The position numbers were made by a program, and so were the translations under genes. This document shows positions 9,031-19,313 of a DNA stretch of 64,000 bases, in pieces. Source of the stretch: Citrobacter sp. R56 (GTDB lineage: Bacteria; Pseudomonadota; Gammaproteobacteria; Enterobacterales; Enterobacteriaceae); assembly GCF_016811995.1 (NCBI RefSeq), contig NZ_CP069159.1:2356001-2420000 (forward strand), in the 5' to 3' direction. The notes beneath the pieces are model-generated. The model had not been told where the DNA came from. It ran no database searches and saw only the letters and a list, made by a program, of their open reading frames with translations. Position 1 is the stretch's first letter. Every line of letters starts with the position of its first letter.

Positions 9031-9945
9031 TTAATCTGCCAGCGCAAAGTTCAGCGCCGCTTTCACCGCCTCAACCTGGGCAATGATACACTCTTCCGGA
9101 TTTGTTTTTTCACTGTCCGGATACACTTCGGTCGTCGTGGTATAGCGCGCAGCGGTCATGGTTGCACAAAGATGGTAGTGACTATTCGGATATTCAACGA
9201 CCCCTGGACTCGCGACCCGAAAGCCCAGCATCTTCCCTTCTGCATCGGACGGTGCGATGTGGGTCACTTTCTCAACGGCGGCAATGATCGCCCGTTGGAA
9301 ATCCAGCTGAGAATTTTCTTCGTCGCTGACCAGGTAAAATCCATCCGGGACGATGTCCGGAATATATTGGCTGCCGTCTCTGGCTGCCAGAGCCGGACGG
9401 AATTCACTTTCGTCGCTATCCGTTGTCTCATGGAGATCGATATGTACGCGAAATTGTTCCCGCAGCGGTGCAATCAGCGACATAAGCGCCTGGGACTCTT
9501 CCGCTTTACCTTCGGCGTAGAAACTTCTGTTCGGATCGATGAGATGATAGTTCCAGCGTGAGATCCGTTCAAATGCCCACGGACTGACACAAGGCGCGAC
9601 CAACAGATTCATTTTGCCTTTGTATTCTTGCCCATGTTCTTGTAAAAACCGCAGTGCGCCGAGCACGCCGCTGGTTTCATAGCCATGCACGCCACCGGTG
9701 ATGAGCGCCGACGGTAAAGATTCATCCCAGTCAACGCTGCGCAGCGCCATTAAAGCATAGGTATCACTGGCACAAGTAATTTCACCGTACTTAACAATCT
9801 TATAGTCGTTGCCAAGCGCTCGGATTTGACTTAACACATCGTCATAGGACCGTGACGGTAACTGGTTCTTACGCCATTGCTCGCGCTCAGATTCTCCCCA
9901 GGGCTGTCCGGGAGTGCCAATTGGATAGAAATTCGCTGATGTCAT
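9031..9945 (-). CDS. M14-family zinc carboxypeptidase-like protein
   Basis: A 304-residue cytoplasmic protein without signal peptide. Zinc ligands of the M14 fold are seen in ALITGGVHGYETSG (HxxE, about residues 90-93) and in FRVHIDLHETTD (about residue 171). An arginine near the active site (DPNRSFY) is also present. Family members cleave C-terminal amino acids or deacylate N-acyl amino acids; the substrate here is unknown. It is not part of the E. coli K-12 order. The terminator at 8981 closes it. Confidence 0.75.
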   Translation of the reverse strand: MTSANFYPIGTPGQPWGESEREQWRKNQLPSRSYDDVLSQIRALGNDYKIVKYGEITCASDTYALMALRSVDWDESLPSALITGGVHGYETSGVLGALRFLQEHGQEYKGKMNLLVAPCVSPWAFERISRWNYHLIDPNRSFYAEGKAEESQALMSLIAPLREQFRVHIDLHETTDSDESEFRPALAARDGSQYIPDIVPDGFYLVSDEENSQLDFQRAIIAAVEKVTHIAPSDAEGKMLGFRVASPGVVEYPNSHYHLCATMTAARYTTTTEVYPDSEKTNPEECIIAQVEAVKAALNFALAD

Positions 9946-10192
9946 GGTTTCTGCTCAATGATCGATAAAAAGTGAATGAGGTATGACGCCCTCTCAGACA
10001 TCATGTCTTAATTGAACGGAATCACAATAAATCAACAATCGGCAACCATCAATCCCGAACGCCCCCAAAATGCCGATGAATGTTGTTAGCAATCAGTATG
10101 TTTGAACGCTCCTCGCCTTTTTTCCACTGAAGACTGGTTGCCTGACAGATCATCTGATAGTGTTTTGAGACACAAATTTCAGGAGATGGGCG
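9946..10192. other. Intergenic region between M14 gene and GFA-type gene
   Basis: About 250 bases containing the divergent promoters of the two flanking genes. No conserved site, repeat or RNA gene was recognised. AGGAGATGGGCG before 10193 is the ribosome site of the next gene. Confidence 0.4.
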
Positions 10193-10543
10193 ATGACGAA
10201 AGTGTACACCGGCGGCTGCCTCTGCGGTTTTATCCGTATTAGTGCCCGCTCGCCCAGAAATCCTCACACCTGCTCATGCACGCTCTGTCAAAAGCACACG
10301 GGCGCGCACAGCGTCAGATGGTTAGAATTTGATACTCAGGATGTCCAATGGACAGGAAAAGGCGGTAAACCGGCGATGTGGCGCTCATCTGAATTCTCCA
10401 GCAGAGCTTTTTGCTCCCGTTGCGGAAGCTCGATAGGCGCGATTGATGATGCGCCCACCATTGCTCTCTTAACCGGCTGTTTTGATGATGCTGTCGATGC
10501 GGAATTTACGTCAGCTGATAATGCCGATCGGGGATGTGTTTGA
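10193..10543 (+). CDS. GFA-family protein, apparently shortened at the C-terminus
   Basis: A 116-residue protein of the glutathione-dependent formaldehyde-activating fold. All zinc motifs are present: GGCLCG, CSCTLCQ and CSRCG. Family proteins usually run about 130-140 residues and end in a Trp/Asp-rich tail after the LTGCFDD-like strand. Here the frame after that strand turns into an unrelated tail that overlaps the 3' end of the convergent yneE by 38 bases. Loss of the tail is inferred. Biochemical roles in this family are uncertain even when intact. Confidence 0.65.
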   Translation: MTKVYTGGCLCGFIRISARSPRNPHTCSCTLCQKHTGAHSVRWLEFDTQDVQWTGKGGKPAMWRSSEFSSRAFCSRCGSSIGAIDDAPTIALLTGCFDDAVDAEFTSADNADRGCV

Positions 10544-11420
10544 CCGGGATAGTTGCCTCATCGTTCATCTGCAACAAATCAATTTCGATGGCATTGCAAA
10601 TGGCATCCAGCGGCAGATCGTTATTTTCAGTACCAAACGGATCTTCAAGCTCTTCGGCCAGCGTATCGAGCGAAATAAACGTATAGGAAATCAGCACTGA
10701 AATAAACGGCGTCATATAGTGCAAATCCATCACCAGCGCGAAGGGCAACATAATACAAAACAGATACACTGTGCGATGCAAAATGAGCGTGTACGCAAAA
10801 GGAATGGGCGTATTCGCGATGCGTTCACAGCCTGCCAGCACCGCCGACATATCGTTTAACCTATTGTTTAAACTGTGAAATAATATATCAGACAGTTGTC
10901 CTTCCCGCCGACGAACCGCCAGCCACTCCCCCATCAACAGTAAAATGCGGTTTGCCGGTGAATGGGAAGCAAAGACGCGCTGCAGATCCTCGGTACTGAG
11001 GTATTTCGCCAGCGGCTCTGCCTGCGGCTGTCGGCGTAACGTCATGCGTAAACAGTGTGCAAAGGCAATTTGCAAACGGACAAACTGCCCTAATTCACGA
11101 TCGTCTGGCAACGTGGTTTTCACTTCACGCAGTAACGAGCGGGAAGCAATCATCAATTGCCCCCACAAATGCCGGGCCTCCACGTAACGCGCATAGCAGG
11201 CATTGTTACGAAAACCCAAAAATATGGCGATGGCGACACCGAGAATACTGAAAGGCGCAAGGGTAAATTTGATACCCAGCATCGTATACCACGGCAGCAT
11301 GATGATAACCGCGATAGAGAGTATGAAATTCAGTAGCAGTCTGGAGAAGATTTTGGATAAAACGGAGCCGTGCCAGACGAATATCTGTCGGAGCCAGTGC
11401 TGTTGAGGTCGAACAATCAT
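10506..11420 (-). CDS. yneE: Bestrophin-family membrane protein YneE
   Basis: The start at 11420 gives 304 residues, the same as E. coli YneE, beginning MIVRPQQHWLRQIFVWHGSV. Bestrophin signatures are visible in GIKFTLAPFSILGVAIAIFLGFRNNACYARYVEARHLWG and in the C-terminal EELEDPFGTENNDLPLDAIC. These proteins form pentameric anion or cation channels in the inner membrane. A longer start at 11453 is less likely because homologues begin with MIVRP. Confidence 0.93.
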   Translation of the reverse strand: MIVRPQQHWLRQIFVWHGSVLSKIFSRLLLNFILSIAVIIMLPWYTMLGIKFTLAPFSILGVAIAIFLGFRNNACYARYVEARHLWGQLMIASRSLLREVKTTLPDDRELGQFVRLQIAFAHCLRMTLRRQPQAEPLAKYLSTEDLQRVFASHSPANRILLLMGEWLAVRRREGQLSDILFHSLNNRLNDMSAVLAGCERIANTPIPFAYTLILHRTVYLFCIMLPFALVMDLHYMTPFISVLISYTFISLDTLAEELEDPFGTENNDLPLDAICNAIEIDLLQMNDEATIPVKHIPDRHYQLT

Positions 11421-11564
11421 GATTATCTTCGGAAAATGGGAAAGCGGGGACATTAAACGTGATCGCGATCAATGTTGCAAGCTTCACTAAAAAGAGAACG
11501 CCCCCCTTTTCTTGCTGGCAGACGCCTTCAGCGCAGGTGCTACAAATCGGCTAAGTAAGATACA

Positions 11565-11593
11565 CCATCATTGTATGTTGTAACTAATGATGG
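11565..11593. other. Hairpin between yneE and uxaB
   Basis: CCATCATT at 11565-11572 pairs with AATGATGG at 11586-11593 over a 13-base loop. The sequence before yneE (11454-11643) otherwise holds only the yneE promoter region and the uxaB terminator. It may be an operator or a second terminator. Confidence 0.35.
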
Positions 11594-11597
11594 TTTA

Positions 11598-11624
11598 TTA
11601 AAAAACCCGGCCGCAACCGGGTTA
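11598..11624 (-). terminator. uxaB terminator
   Basis: On the minus strand AACCCGG pairs with CCGGGTT (11604-11610 and 11617-11623) and is followed by a run of T residues, about 20 bases after the uxaB stop. Confidence 0.8.
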
Positions 11625-11643
11625 ACACTTCAGCGAGGCGCAA

Positions 11644-13095
11644 TTAGCACAGTGGTTTCACCGCGTCGCGCATCCCTTTCGTCAGAATGGCATCCAGGCA
11701 GGCACTGACCTGTTCTACCAGACCGGAGACCTGAGTCAGGTCCTGTTCCCAGTGTTCTTCCACCGCCAGCACGGTATTGACCAGCTCATGCGTACTGATC
11801 ACACCATCGCGATGCTGATTCCACAGTTGCTGGTAACGTTCGATCCAGTGCGCATCGTCCTGAACCGGATAAGACTCCCCGTTACGTTCTGCGCGATAAA
11901 ACGCAATCAGCGCGGCCAGCGCAAACGTCAGACGCGCAGGTAGTGTTCCTTCGGCCTGCTGCCCTGCCAGTAACTGAGGTAAAATTCGGGTGCGGAATTT
12001 CGTCATTCCGTTCAGCGCGATAGAAAGGAGCTGATGCTTGATGTACGGATTACGGAAACGCCCTGTCACCGCACTGGCAAAAGAAATCAGCTCATCACGC
12101 GGAAGATCGAGTACCGGGATAATTTCTTCATAAATGGCTTTTTCGACAAAAGCACAGATCTCTGCGTCATTCATCGCTTCGCCAACGGTATCCAGTCCTG
12201 CCTGGAATGCCACCGGAACCAGTGCCGTATGTGCGCCATTCAGAATGGCAACCTTACGCTCTTTGTAAGGCTTGATATCATCAACGATCAGTACATTCAG
12301 CGGGTATTTATCAAGACGTAACTCAGACGCCAGTGACTTCGGTCCCTGGATCACAAACAGGTAGAAATGTTCAGCGGTGTCGAGAAACGCATCGTGGTAA
12401 CCCAGCGACTCTTCAAGTTGCGCCACTTCATCACGCGGGTAACCGGTCACGATGCGGTCCACCAGCGTCGAGCAGAAGGCGTTTGCCTGATCCAACCACA
12501 GCAAGAATGCCTCAGGAAGCGCCCACTCTTTTGCGTAGCGTTGAACCAGTTCTCGTAACGCATCGCCATTATAGTCAATCAGCTCGCATGGAATGATTAT
12601 CCAGCCTTTATCAGACGCTCCAGCAAAGTGCGTGTAGCGCTCAAACAGCAGTCGGGTCAGTTTCGCCGGATAACTGACTGCAGGCGCGTCTTCGAATTTA
12701 TCACCTGCGTGGTAGCTGATCCCGGCTTCTGTCGTGTTGGAGAAAACAAAGCGGATGTCAGGGTTATGCGCCAGTTTCAGGAACTCATCATATTCGCCAT
12801 ACACGCTGATTTCACGGTTCACTGAGCGGATCAGGCGGGCATCGCTGACCGCTTCGCCATTTTCGTTCAAACCGCGAATGATGGTGGTGTAGAGACCGTC
12901 TTGCGTACTGAGTGACGGTGGGAATGCGCTTTCGATGGGACGGACAATCACCACACCGGCATTCAAATCGGTATGCTCGTTCAGCAGATCAACTTGCCAG
13001 TCAACAAAGGCACGCAGGAAGTTCCCCTCGCCAAACTGAATGATACGCTCAGGATAATGGGCGCCAGGAAAATCGCGACGGTTTAGAGTTTTCAC
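11644..13095 (-). CDS. uxaB: Tagaturonate reductase (altronate oxidoreductase)
   Basis: A 483-residue member of the mannitol dehydrogenase family, full length. The N-terminal Rossmann part carries [19 protein letters not shown], and the family signature is in [23 protein letters not shown] (about residues 270-292) with the catalytic lysine. It reduces D-tagaturonate to D-altronate with NADH in galacturonate breakdown. Gene neighbours match E. coli. An ExuR-type half-site lies upstream. Confidence 0.95.
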   Translation of the reverse strand: MKTLNRRDFPGAHYPERIIQFGEGNFLRAFVDWQVDLLNEHTDLNAGVVIVRPIESAFPPSLSTQDGLYTTIIRGLNENGEAVSDARLIRSVNREISVYGEYDEFLKLAHNPDIRFVFSNTTEAGISYHAGDKFEDAPAVSYPAKLTRLLFERYTHFAGASDKGWIIIPCELIDYNGDALRELVQRYAKEWALPEAFLLWLDQANAFCSTLVDRIVTGYPRDEVAQLEESLGYHDAFLDTAEHFYLFVIQGPKSLASELRLDKYPLNVLIVDDIKPYKERKVAILNGAHTALVPVAFQAGLDTVGEAMNDAEICAFVEKAIYEEIIPVLDLPRDELISFASAVTGRFRNPYIKHQLLSIALNGMTKFRTRILPQLLAGQQAEGTLPARLTFALAALIAFYRAERNGESYPVQDDAHWIERYQQLWNQHRDGVISTHELVNTVLAVEEHWEQDLTQVSGLVEQVSACLDAILTKGMRDAVKPLC

Positions 13096-13123
13096 TATGG
13101 GTTCCCTTTTGGATTAGTCATAC

Positions 13124-13150
13124 AACCTGATTGAATTGGTAGAACAGGTT
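13124..13150. promoter_or_regulatory. Candidate ExuR-type operator upstream of uxaB
   Basis: AACCTG at 13124-13129 and CAGGTT at 13145-13150 form an inverted repeat surrounding GAATTGGTAGAA. GAATTGGTA is half of the ExuR/UxuR consensus (AATTGGTATACCAATT). In E. coli uxaB is repressed by ExuR, so a site here is expected. Confidence 0.4.
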
Positions 13151-13201
13151 AGCAAACTTTAATACAATGAACCCCTGTTTTGATCAACTCTCAAACACAA
13201 A

Positions 13202-13729
13202 TCACAGGTATTTGTAGAAAACCGTGGTGCCAGTCAGCTTTCCGTCAGGCATCTGCGCGTAATCGGGTATCTCCCCCGCTTTCTGCCAGCCGCAATTTTG
13301 GTAGAACAACTCTGCGTTACTTCCCGTTGCGGTATCCAGCACCAGCAACGATTTCTGATTTTGCTTTGCGCAGTTTTCCAGCATCTCCATTAAACCCCTG
13401 GCGACACCACCCCGGCGCGCGGATGAGTGAACCAACAGTTTGGCCACGTCGGCGCGGTGTGGTTGATTTTCAGGTTGATCAAGCAAGAGTTGTACCGTAC
13501 CGACGATCATCCCCGCGGCATTTTCAGCCGCCAGGACAATGCGCTCGCCACCAGCAACCCCTTGCGCGACGTTCGTCCAGAAAGACAGGGATTTTTCACG
13601 ACCAAAGGGCAATACAAAACTGACGGACGCGCCTTGATTGACGCAATCCTCAAGCACATCGCTCAGTTCATTGATTCTGTTACGGATACGCTCAGCATCG
13701 AGGATAAAGTACGAATGAGTGGCAGCCAT
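13202..13729 (-). CDS. GNAT-family N-acetyltransferase
   Basis: The start at 13729, with AAGGAGACAC upstream, gives 175 residues. The GNAT acetyl-CoA site is seen as VAKLLVHSSARRGGVARGLMEMLE (about residues 109-132), followed by LLVLDTATGSNAELFYQNCGW typical of motif B. The substrate is unknown; antibiotic- or amine-acetylating relatives exist. K-12 has no gene of this kind between uxaB and dgcF, so this is an insertion relative to that genome. Confidence 0.85.
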   Translation of the reverse strand: MAATHSYFILDAERIRNRINELSDVLEDCVNQGASVSFVLPFGREKSLSFWTNVAQGVAGGERIVLAAENAAGMIVGTVQLLLDQPENQPHRADVAKLLVHSSARRGGVARGLMEMLENCAKQNQKSLLVLDTATGSNAELFYQNCGWQKAGEIPDYAQMPDGKLTGTTVFYKYL

Positions 13730-13815
13730 AGTGTCTCCTTGATTGACTGCACTACCCTGCACTGATCCTTTTTTCTCTACAAGCGCCACAACCATAGGAT
13801 TACGTTATGTTTCAC

Positions 13816-15267
13816 CTACACCGCATCATTACCGGGCACAATTTCTGCATTGTCGAACCTGGCGCTGGTTCGGTTACGCCCCTCTTTTTTCGAGCGATAT
13901 AAACATTCGTCGGCTTCAACGATGAGGGTATTAAACAGATCAGCTAAAGCGTGTGATTCGGTTCTTCCGTTACCCAAACCGATACTCACGGTCAGATAAA
14001 GGGTTTGCTGCTGCCAGCTGAAGGGCTGTAATTCAACCGCTTTACGGATTTTTTCCGCCAGTTGTATTCCCTCATTGCTATCCACAGAAGAGGCAACCAC
14101 AGCAAACTCTTCACCGCCCATTCGGGCCACCAGTCCTTTGTCGCCGACAATTTTTTGCACGTGGCGGGCAAAGGCGCTTAACACCTGATCGCCACACTCA
14201 TGGCCGAAATTGTCATTAATCTGTTTGAAATAATCGATATCCAGCAGCATTACCGTCACGTGCTGCGGTTTCTGTTGTTCCTGTTTTTTAAGTGCTTCAA
14301 ATAAACCGGAACGGGAATATACCCGCGTCAAATAGTCGAAATCGGCCCGTAAAGAGACTTGTCTTATCAGCGAATTGATTGCCGAAACGCTGACCGCAAC
14401 CATCACCGGGCAAATCGCCATCGTGGCAATCCCCAGTCGTGCGGAGAACATGTGCGGCGCCGAAAGCGGTGAAGCCACAGAGATATTGATAATCGAATTA
14501 GCAACCAGGATTATCTCAACCGCCCCGGTCATAAAGGTCAACAGACAGGTAACCTGCGTAGGATAACGCACCGCACACCAGATAAGCGCGGGCAGCGGAA
14601 AGGCCAGGCTCCCTGCTCCACCAATGATCACCGAGGCCGCCACAGAGACTATTAACGCCACAACCGGCATTATCTGTTCCGGTTTAAACCGTGTAAATGT
14701 CCCTGGCAAAGAGAGCGTCAGCATACAGGGTATAATCAATACGCCAGTAGAGAATTGTTCGCTAAACCAATCGGCAAACAGCGGCCAGAATGATTGACGG
14801 TCAATGCCAGTCGATCCTGTCGCGCCTATTAACGCACACAGCAAAGCGGCAAACAGGCAATAATTGAACAGACGCAAGGCATTTATTGGTTCATACGTAT
14901 TGTTACCCCGTCGTTTATCCCACAATATCAGTTGAGCAAAGGTAATAATAAAGGCCATATTAGATAAATTAATGACTAGCGACACCCGTCCCCATTCGGT
15001 CGTTATCGCATCATAAGCCAGCATGGCGACATAACATACTGCATAGTAATGAAGACGGTTAAGCCAGACGTAACGGGCAAACACCCCTGCCATCACGCCG
15101 TTGAGAGGCCAGAACAGCGATAACTCTTCAACGAGACGCAATTGCGCGCCAATAAAATAAAATAGCGTGGTGACCATAAAAATGGCGAAAGCATTACGTA
15201 ACGGATTATTTTCCTGAAACAGACGAAATGAGGAGGTAACGAGTGCGTGCATTAAATATCTATCCAT
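13816..15267 (-). CDS. dgcF: Diguanylate cyclase DgcF (MASE1-GGDEF)
   Basis: About 483 residues from the ATG at 15267. The first 300 or so residues are hydrophobic with eight or more membrane segments (MASE1-like sensor). The C-terminus is a GGDEF domain with an intact active site, RMGGEEFAVVAS (about residue 397), and DYLTRVYSRSGLF before it. It should make cyclic di-GMP. The start is uncertain: a hairpin AATTGCC/GGCAATT (15270-15286) lies directly before this ATG, and ATG at 15252 is an alternative. Position after uxaB matches E. coli yneF. Confidence 0.85.
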   Translation of the reverse strand: MDRYLMHALVTSSFRLFQENNPLRNAFAIFMVTTLFYFIGAQLRLVEELSLFWPLNGVMAGVFARYVWLNRLHYYAVCYVAMLAYDAITTEWGRVSLVINLSNMAFIITFAQLILWDKRRGNNTYEPINALRLFNYCLFAALLCALIGATGSTGIDRQSFWPLFADWFSEQFSTGVLIIPCMLTLSLPGTFTRFKPEQIMPVVALIVSVAASVIIGGAGSLAFPLPALIWCAVRYPTQVTCLLTFMTGAVEIILVANSIINISVASPLSAPHMFSARLGIATMAICPVMVAVSVSAINSLIRQVSLRADFDYLTRVYSRSGLFEALKKQEQQKPQHVTVMLLDIDYFKQINDNFGHECGDQVLSAFARHVQKIVGDKGLVARMGGEEFAVVASSVDSNEGIQLAEKIRKAVELQPFSWQQQTLYLTVSIGLGNGRTESHALADLFNTLIVEADECLYRSKKEGRNRTSARFDNAEIVPGNDAV

Positions 15268-15466
15268 ATAATTGCCACTGGCAATTATTTCGACATAATG
15301 GGGTAATCTAATTAAGCATAGCATGCTTTATTTGCAAAAGTGACTCACCCACGCAGGGGGGCATCACGTTATATTGTAAAATAGAGGAATTGTAACTATT
15401 TAAACCACAATATTTTCACGAGTTGTTTTGTGGTTATTACCGGCCCACCGGGAATCGTTTATTTTG
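15268..15466. other. Intergenic region between dgcF and yneG
   Basis: It holds the dgcF promoter region with the AATTGCC/GGCAATT hairpin at 15270-15286 and AT-rich sequence. Apart from that no site or RNA gene was recognised. Confidence 0.4.
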
Positions 15467-15826
15467 TTATGACTGATTCATCTGGATAACTAACCAATGA
15501 TGAATCACCGCCACAATATACGTTTGCTGCTCCTCGCTGAGCGGCTGCCCCTGAGGGATTTGGTGCCATTTTTCCAGACAGCCGCGACAACAGGTTGCCG
15601 TGGCATGCTGGGCAATGAAAACGGGATGACCGCGCATGGGCGTTTGCTTGCCATCATTGGCAGGCATCGCCGGGGCCAGACGTTTTGCCACAAAGTCTGC
15701 CGCATGTTGATCGATGACCTGCGCCCCTTTATCCCAACAATACTGTCTCTCTTTCGCGCCAAGATGAAACCGGGAACGAAATGTGGAACGAGATAGCCGG
15801 GTAAACAGAGTGTCTGGCACGTTCAT
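15467..15826 (-). CDS. yneG: DUF4186 protein YneG
   Basis: A 119-residue protein equal in length to E. coli YneG. It has a conserved HATATCCRGCLEKWH motif with three cysteines, which looks like a small metal or heme-associated site, and RFHLGAKERQYCWDKG. Function is unknown. Its ATG overlaps the glsB stop by one base (TGATG), so translation is probably coupled. Confidence 0.88.
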   Translation of the reverse strand: MNVPDTLFTRLSRSTFRSRFHLGAKERQYCWDKGAQVIDQHAADFVAKRLAPAMPANDGKQTPMRGHPVFIAQHATATCCRGCLEKWHQIPQGQPLSEEQQTYIVAVIHHWLVIQMNQS

Positions 15827-16752
15827 CAGTAGACTGAGCGTCCTAATTGTTGAGTCAGTTGTTCAAGTACAGCGATACCTGCCAGGGAGTTTCCGGCGGT
15901 ATCCAGCTCAGGACTCCAGACGGCGATCGCCATTTCATGCGGCACAATCGCAACAATACCGCCGCCGACGCCCGATTTCGCGGGTAGCCCTACTCGCCAG
16001 GCAAACTCCCCAGAGTTCTGATACATTCCGCTGGTTGCCATCAGCGCGTTGATTTGTCTGGCCTGCATCGGCGTCACCACCGGGTCATTAAGATGAAAAG
16101 CGTGTCCCTGGTTCGCCAGAAAAACAAACGTGCGGGCCAGTTCAACGCAATTCATTTTCAGCGCGCAATAGTGGAAATAATTCTGCAAAACCGTGGTGAC
16201 ATCATGCTGAAAATTACCGAATGATTTCATCAGCCAGGCAATCGCCGCATTACGCGCCGAATGCTCGAACTCCGAACGGGCCACGGTAGAATCATAGACA
16301 ATATCAGGAACGCCGCTCAGTACGCGCACCACCTCAAGCATACGCTGACGCGGGGCGCTCAGCCGTCCTTGTAGCATGTCGCAGATAACCAACGCACCGG
16401 CGTTGATAAAAGGATTGCGTGGAATGCCCTGCTCCATCTCCAGCTGCACCAGCGAATTGAAGGGAGAACCCGAAGGATCTTTTCCCACCCGCTGCCAGAT
16501 CTCATCTTCCTGGTAGTGACGCATAGCCACTGCCAGACTCAGCACCTTCGAAATAGACTGAATGGAAAAGCGTTCCTGCGAATCACCGGCCTGATAGAGT
16601 TGTCCATCAACGGTACAAATGGCGATACCCAGTTTTGATCCATCGACGGTGGCTAACGCAGGAATATAGTCGGCAACTTTTCCCTGACCAATTAACGGGC
16701 GAACCTGCGCCAGAATGGTCTCTAATACTGAATTGTCCATGGCCCTGGCCAC
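15826..16752 (-). CDS. glsB: Glutaminase (GlsB type)
   Basis: 308 residues, the usual length. The serine beta-lactamase-like fold is shown by the [15 protein letters not shown] motif (Ser-x-x-Lys, about residue 66). Further conserved residues lie in [11 protein letters not shown] and [13 protein letters not shown]. It hydrolyses L-glutamine to glutamate and ammonia. It lies downstream of sad in the same direction and upstream of yneG, as in E. coli. Confidence 0.95.
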   Translation of the reverse strand: MARAMDNSVLETILAQVRPLIGQGKVADYIPALATVDGSKLGIAICTVDGQLYQAGDSQERFSIQSISKVLSLAVAMRHYQEDEIWQRVGKDPSGSPFNSLVQLEMEQGIPRNPFINAGALVICDMLQGRLSAPRQRMLEVVRVLSGVPDIVYDSTVARSEFEHSARNAAIAWLMKSFGNFQHDVTTVLQNYFHYCALKMNCVELARTFVFLANQGHAFHLNDPVVTPMQARQINALMATSGMYQNSGEFAWRVGLPAKSGVGGGIVAIVPHEMAIAVWSPELDTAGNSLAGIAVLEQLTQQLGRSVY

Positions 16753-16862
16753 ACTATGCTCCTTGCCCGCAGGTCTGAATAGGTCTGCGAGTATAACAGA
16801 GCTGAATATGCGACGTCAGGCCGGGAGAGACATTTGCGCCTCCTGACGAGGCGCTTCATGCA

Positions 16863-18251
16863 TCAGACGCGGTTTTTCCAGACCGTCTGGACGTTACAAA
16901 ACTCATGCAAACCAAAATGGGAAAGCTCACGGCCAAAACCGCTTTTCTTCACCCCGCCAAATGCCACCCGCGCATCGCTGGCGCTATAGCCATTGATAAA
17001 CACGCCGCCGCATTCCAGCTGGCTGGCCATTTCCTGCGCGCGCGTTTCATCGGCGGTGAAAATCGTCGCCGACAGACCGAAATCACTGTCATTGGCAAGT
17101 TGTAAGGCATGCCCGGCACTCTTCGCCACCGTGATTGCCGCCACCGGACCAAACAGCTCCTGGCGAAATGCCGTCATTTCAGGCGTCACATCACCCAGAA
17201 CCGTTGCCGGATAGTAATTGCCTTCCCCGGCGATTTTTTCTCCGCCCAGCAATAAACGCGCACCTTCTGCGACCGACGCCATCACCTGTTGATGCAGTTC
17301 ATCACGCAAATCAAGACGCGCCATCGGTCCGAGATCGTTTTCCTCGTCAAACGGATTCCCCATTTTCAAGGCGGCGGCAGCCGCAACGAAGCGTTCGGTA
17401 AACTCGCGGACAATGCCTTCTTCGACAATAAAACGTTTCGCGGCAGCACAAACCTGTCCGGTATTCTGATAACGGCCAGCAACGGCCGCTTTCACCGCCA
17501 GGTCCAGGTCGGCATCGTTCAACACAATAAACGGATCCGAACCGCCCAGTTCCAGCACGCACTTTTTCAGCGCCGCCCCTGCCTGAGCGCCAATAGCAGC
17601 GCCAGCGCGAACGCTGCCGGTGACTGTGACCGCCGCAATACGCGGATCATTAATCATCTGGCTGACGCCCGCATTGCTGGCGTTGAGCCAGCCGTAAACA
17701 CCTTCAGGTATCCCCGCGTCGGCAAAAATATCGGCAATCAGCCCTGCACATCCCGTCACGTTCGGGGCATGCTTTAAGAGATAGCCATTACCCGCCAGCA
17801 GGATGGGGATCGCCCCACGCAGCACCTGCCAGAGCGGAAAGTTCCACGGCATCACCGCCAGAATGGTTCCCAGCGGGCGATACTCAATCACCGCTTGCTG
17901 ATTTTCCACCAGCGTCGGCTCAGGTTTAAGCATTGCAGGACCGTGTTCCGCATACCAGTCGCACAGGCTGGCGGATTTTGCCACTTCGCCGCGCGCCTGG
18001 GCGATCGGTTTCCCCATCTCACGCGTAATGCATTGCGCCATCTCTTCAGCCCGCAGTCGCAATGCCTGCCCGACATTGCGCAGTTTCTGCGCCCGGTGCG
18101 CGACCGTCGTGCGCTTCCATGCGGCAAAACCACTGGCGGCCAGAGTGAGAGCCTGCTCAATGTCGCTGTCGCTACTCCAGGGCATAGCCGTCAAATGCGC
18201 GCCCGTTGCCGGGTCCACTGAAATGGCATGTGTCGCTGATGTCGGGTTCAT
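16863..18251 (-). CDS. sad: NAD-dependent succinate-semialdehyde dehydrogenase Sad
   Basis: A 462-residue aldehyde dehydrogenase, same length as E. coli Sad (YneI). The coenzyme region TVTGSVRAGAAIG, catalytic glutamate in CVLELGGSDPF (about residue 230) and nucleophile cysteine in NTGQVCAAAKR (about residue 264) are all present. It oxidises succinate semialdehyde from GABA and putrescine breakdown to succinate. It is divergent from its LysR regulator gene. Confidence 0.95.
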   Translation of the reverse strand: MNPTSATHAISVDPATGAHLTAMPWSSDSDIEQALTLAASGFAAWKRTTVAHRAQKLRNVGQALRLRAEEMAQCITREMGKPIAQARGEVAKSASLCDWYAEHGPAMLKPEPTLVENQQAVIEYRPLGTILAVMPWNFPLWQVLRGAIPILLAGNGYLLKHAPNVTGCAGLIADIFADAGIPEGVYGWLNASNAGVSQMINDPRIAAVTVTGSVRAGAAIGAQAGAALKKCVLELGGSDPFIVLNDADLDLAVKAAVAGRYQNTGQVCAAAKRFIVEEGIVREFTERFVAAAAALKMGNPFDEENDLGPMARLDLRDELHQQVMASVAEGARLLLGGEKIAGEGNYYPATVLGDVTPEMTAFRQELFGPVAAITVAKSAGHALQLANDSDFGLSATIFTADETRAQEMASQLECGGVFINGYSASDARVAFGGVKKSGFGRELSHFGLHEFCNVQTVWKNRV

Positions 18252-18353
18252 AGGTTTCTCTCTTTATCACAGGGAATGGCGATATCATGACCCCGTTTAC
18301 TCTTTCTGAAAATTGAATAATATTAACCACACCGTTCACAAAAAGAGAAAACC

Positions 18354-19220
18354 ATGGATCTGACGCAACTGGAAATGTTCAATGCTGTCGCCCAGACGGG
18401 CAGCATTACCCAGGCCGCCGCGAAAGTGCATCGTGTCCCCTCTAACCTCACGACACGCATTCGCCAGCTTGAAGCCGATCTCGGGGTGGATCTGTTTATT
18501 CGCGAGAATCAGCGTCTGAGGCTTTCTCCGGCAGGCCATAATTTTTTGCGTTATAGCCAGCAGATCCTGGCATTGGTCGATGAAGCGCGGATGGTGGTTG
18601 CCGGTGATGAACCGCAAGGATTGTTCTCCCTCGGCGCGCTGGAAAGTACGGCGGCCGTGCGTATTCCCGCCACACTCGCCGAATATAACCAGCGTTATCC
18701 TAAGATCCAGTTTGCCTTATCGACCGGACCTTCCGGCACCATGCTGGAGGGCGTACTGGAGGGTAAACTGAATGCCGCCTTTGTGGATGGCCCCATTACC
18801 CACCCCGGTCTTGAAGGGATGCCTGTCTACCGTGAAGAGATGATGATTGTCACCCCGTGCGGTCACCGCGCCGTGCACCGTGCCAGTGATGTTAACGGCA
18901 GTAATATTTACGCGTTTCGCGCGAACTGCTCTTACCGCCGTCATTTTGAAAGCTGGTTTCATGCCGATCGCGCCACACCGGGTACGATTCACGAAATGGA
19001 GTCCTATCATGGGATGCTGGCATGCGTTATCGCCGGTGCGGGCATCGCGTTGATTCCTCGCACGATGTTAGAAAGTATGCCCGGACACCATCAGGTCGAC
19101 GCATGGCCGTTAACTGAGGAGTGGCGCTGGCTGAATACCTGGCTGGTTTGGCGACGCGGCGCAATGACCCGACAACTTGAAGCTTTTATTGAACTGCTGC
19201 CTCCTCAAACGCGCTCATAG
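18354..19220 (+). CDS. ptrR: LysR-family regulator PtrR (YneJ)
   Basis: 288 residues with the N-terminal LysR helix-turn-helix ([25 protein letters not shown]) and a type 2 periplasmic-binding effector domain. In E. coli this gene, divergent from sad, controls sad and polyamine/glutamine use. The 102-base divergent gap holds both promoters. The position and sequence agree with yneJ. Confidence 0.92.
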   Translation: MDLTQLEMFNAVAQTGSITQAAAKVHRVPSNLTTRIRQLEADLGVDLFIRENQRLRLSPAGHNFLRYSQQILALVDEARMVVAGDEPQGLFSLGALESTAAVRIPATLAEYNQRYPKIQFALSTGPSGTMLEGVLEGKLNAAFVDGPITHPGLEGMPVYREEMMIVTPCGHRAVHRASDVNGSNIYAFRANCSYRRHFESWFHADRATPGTIHEMESYHGMLACVIAGAGIALIPRTMLESMPGHHQVDAWPLTEEWRWLNTWLVWRRGAMTRQLEAFIELLPPQTRS

Positions 19221-19313
19221 TATTAGCGTATCGCGGGTGTGCGCGGCACAGAGAGCAAGTCAATTTGTGACAACGTCACCACCAGCAATGCGTACACGGA
19301 GCGTTCAGAAGTG

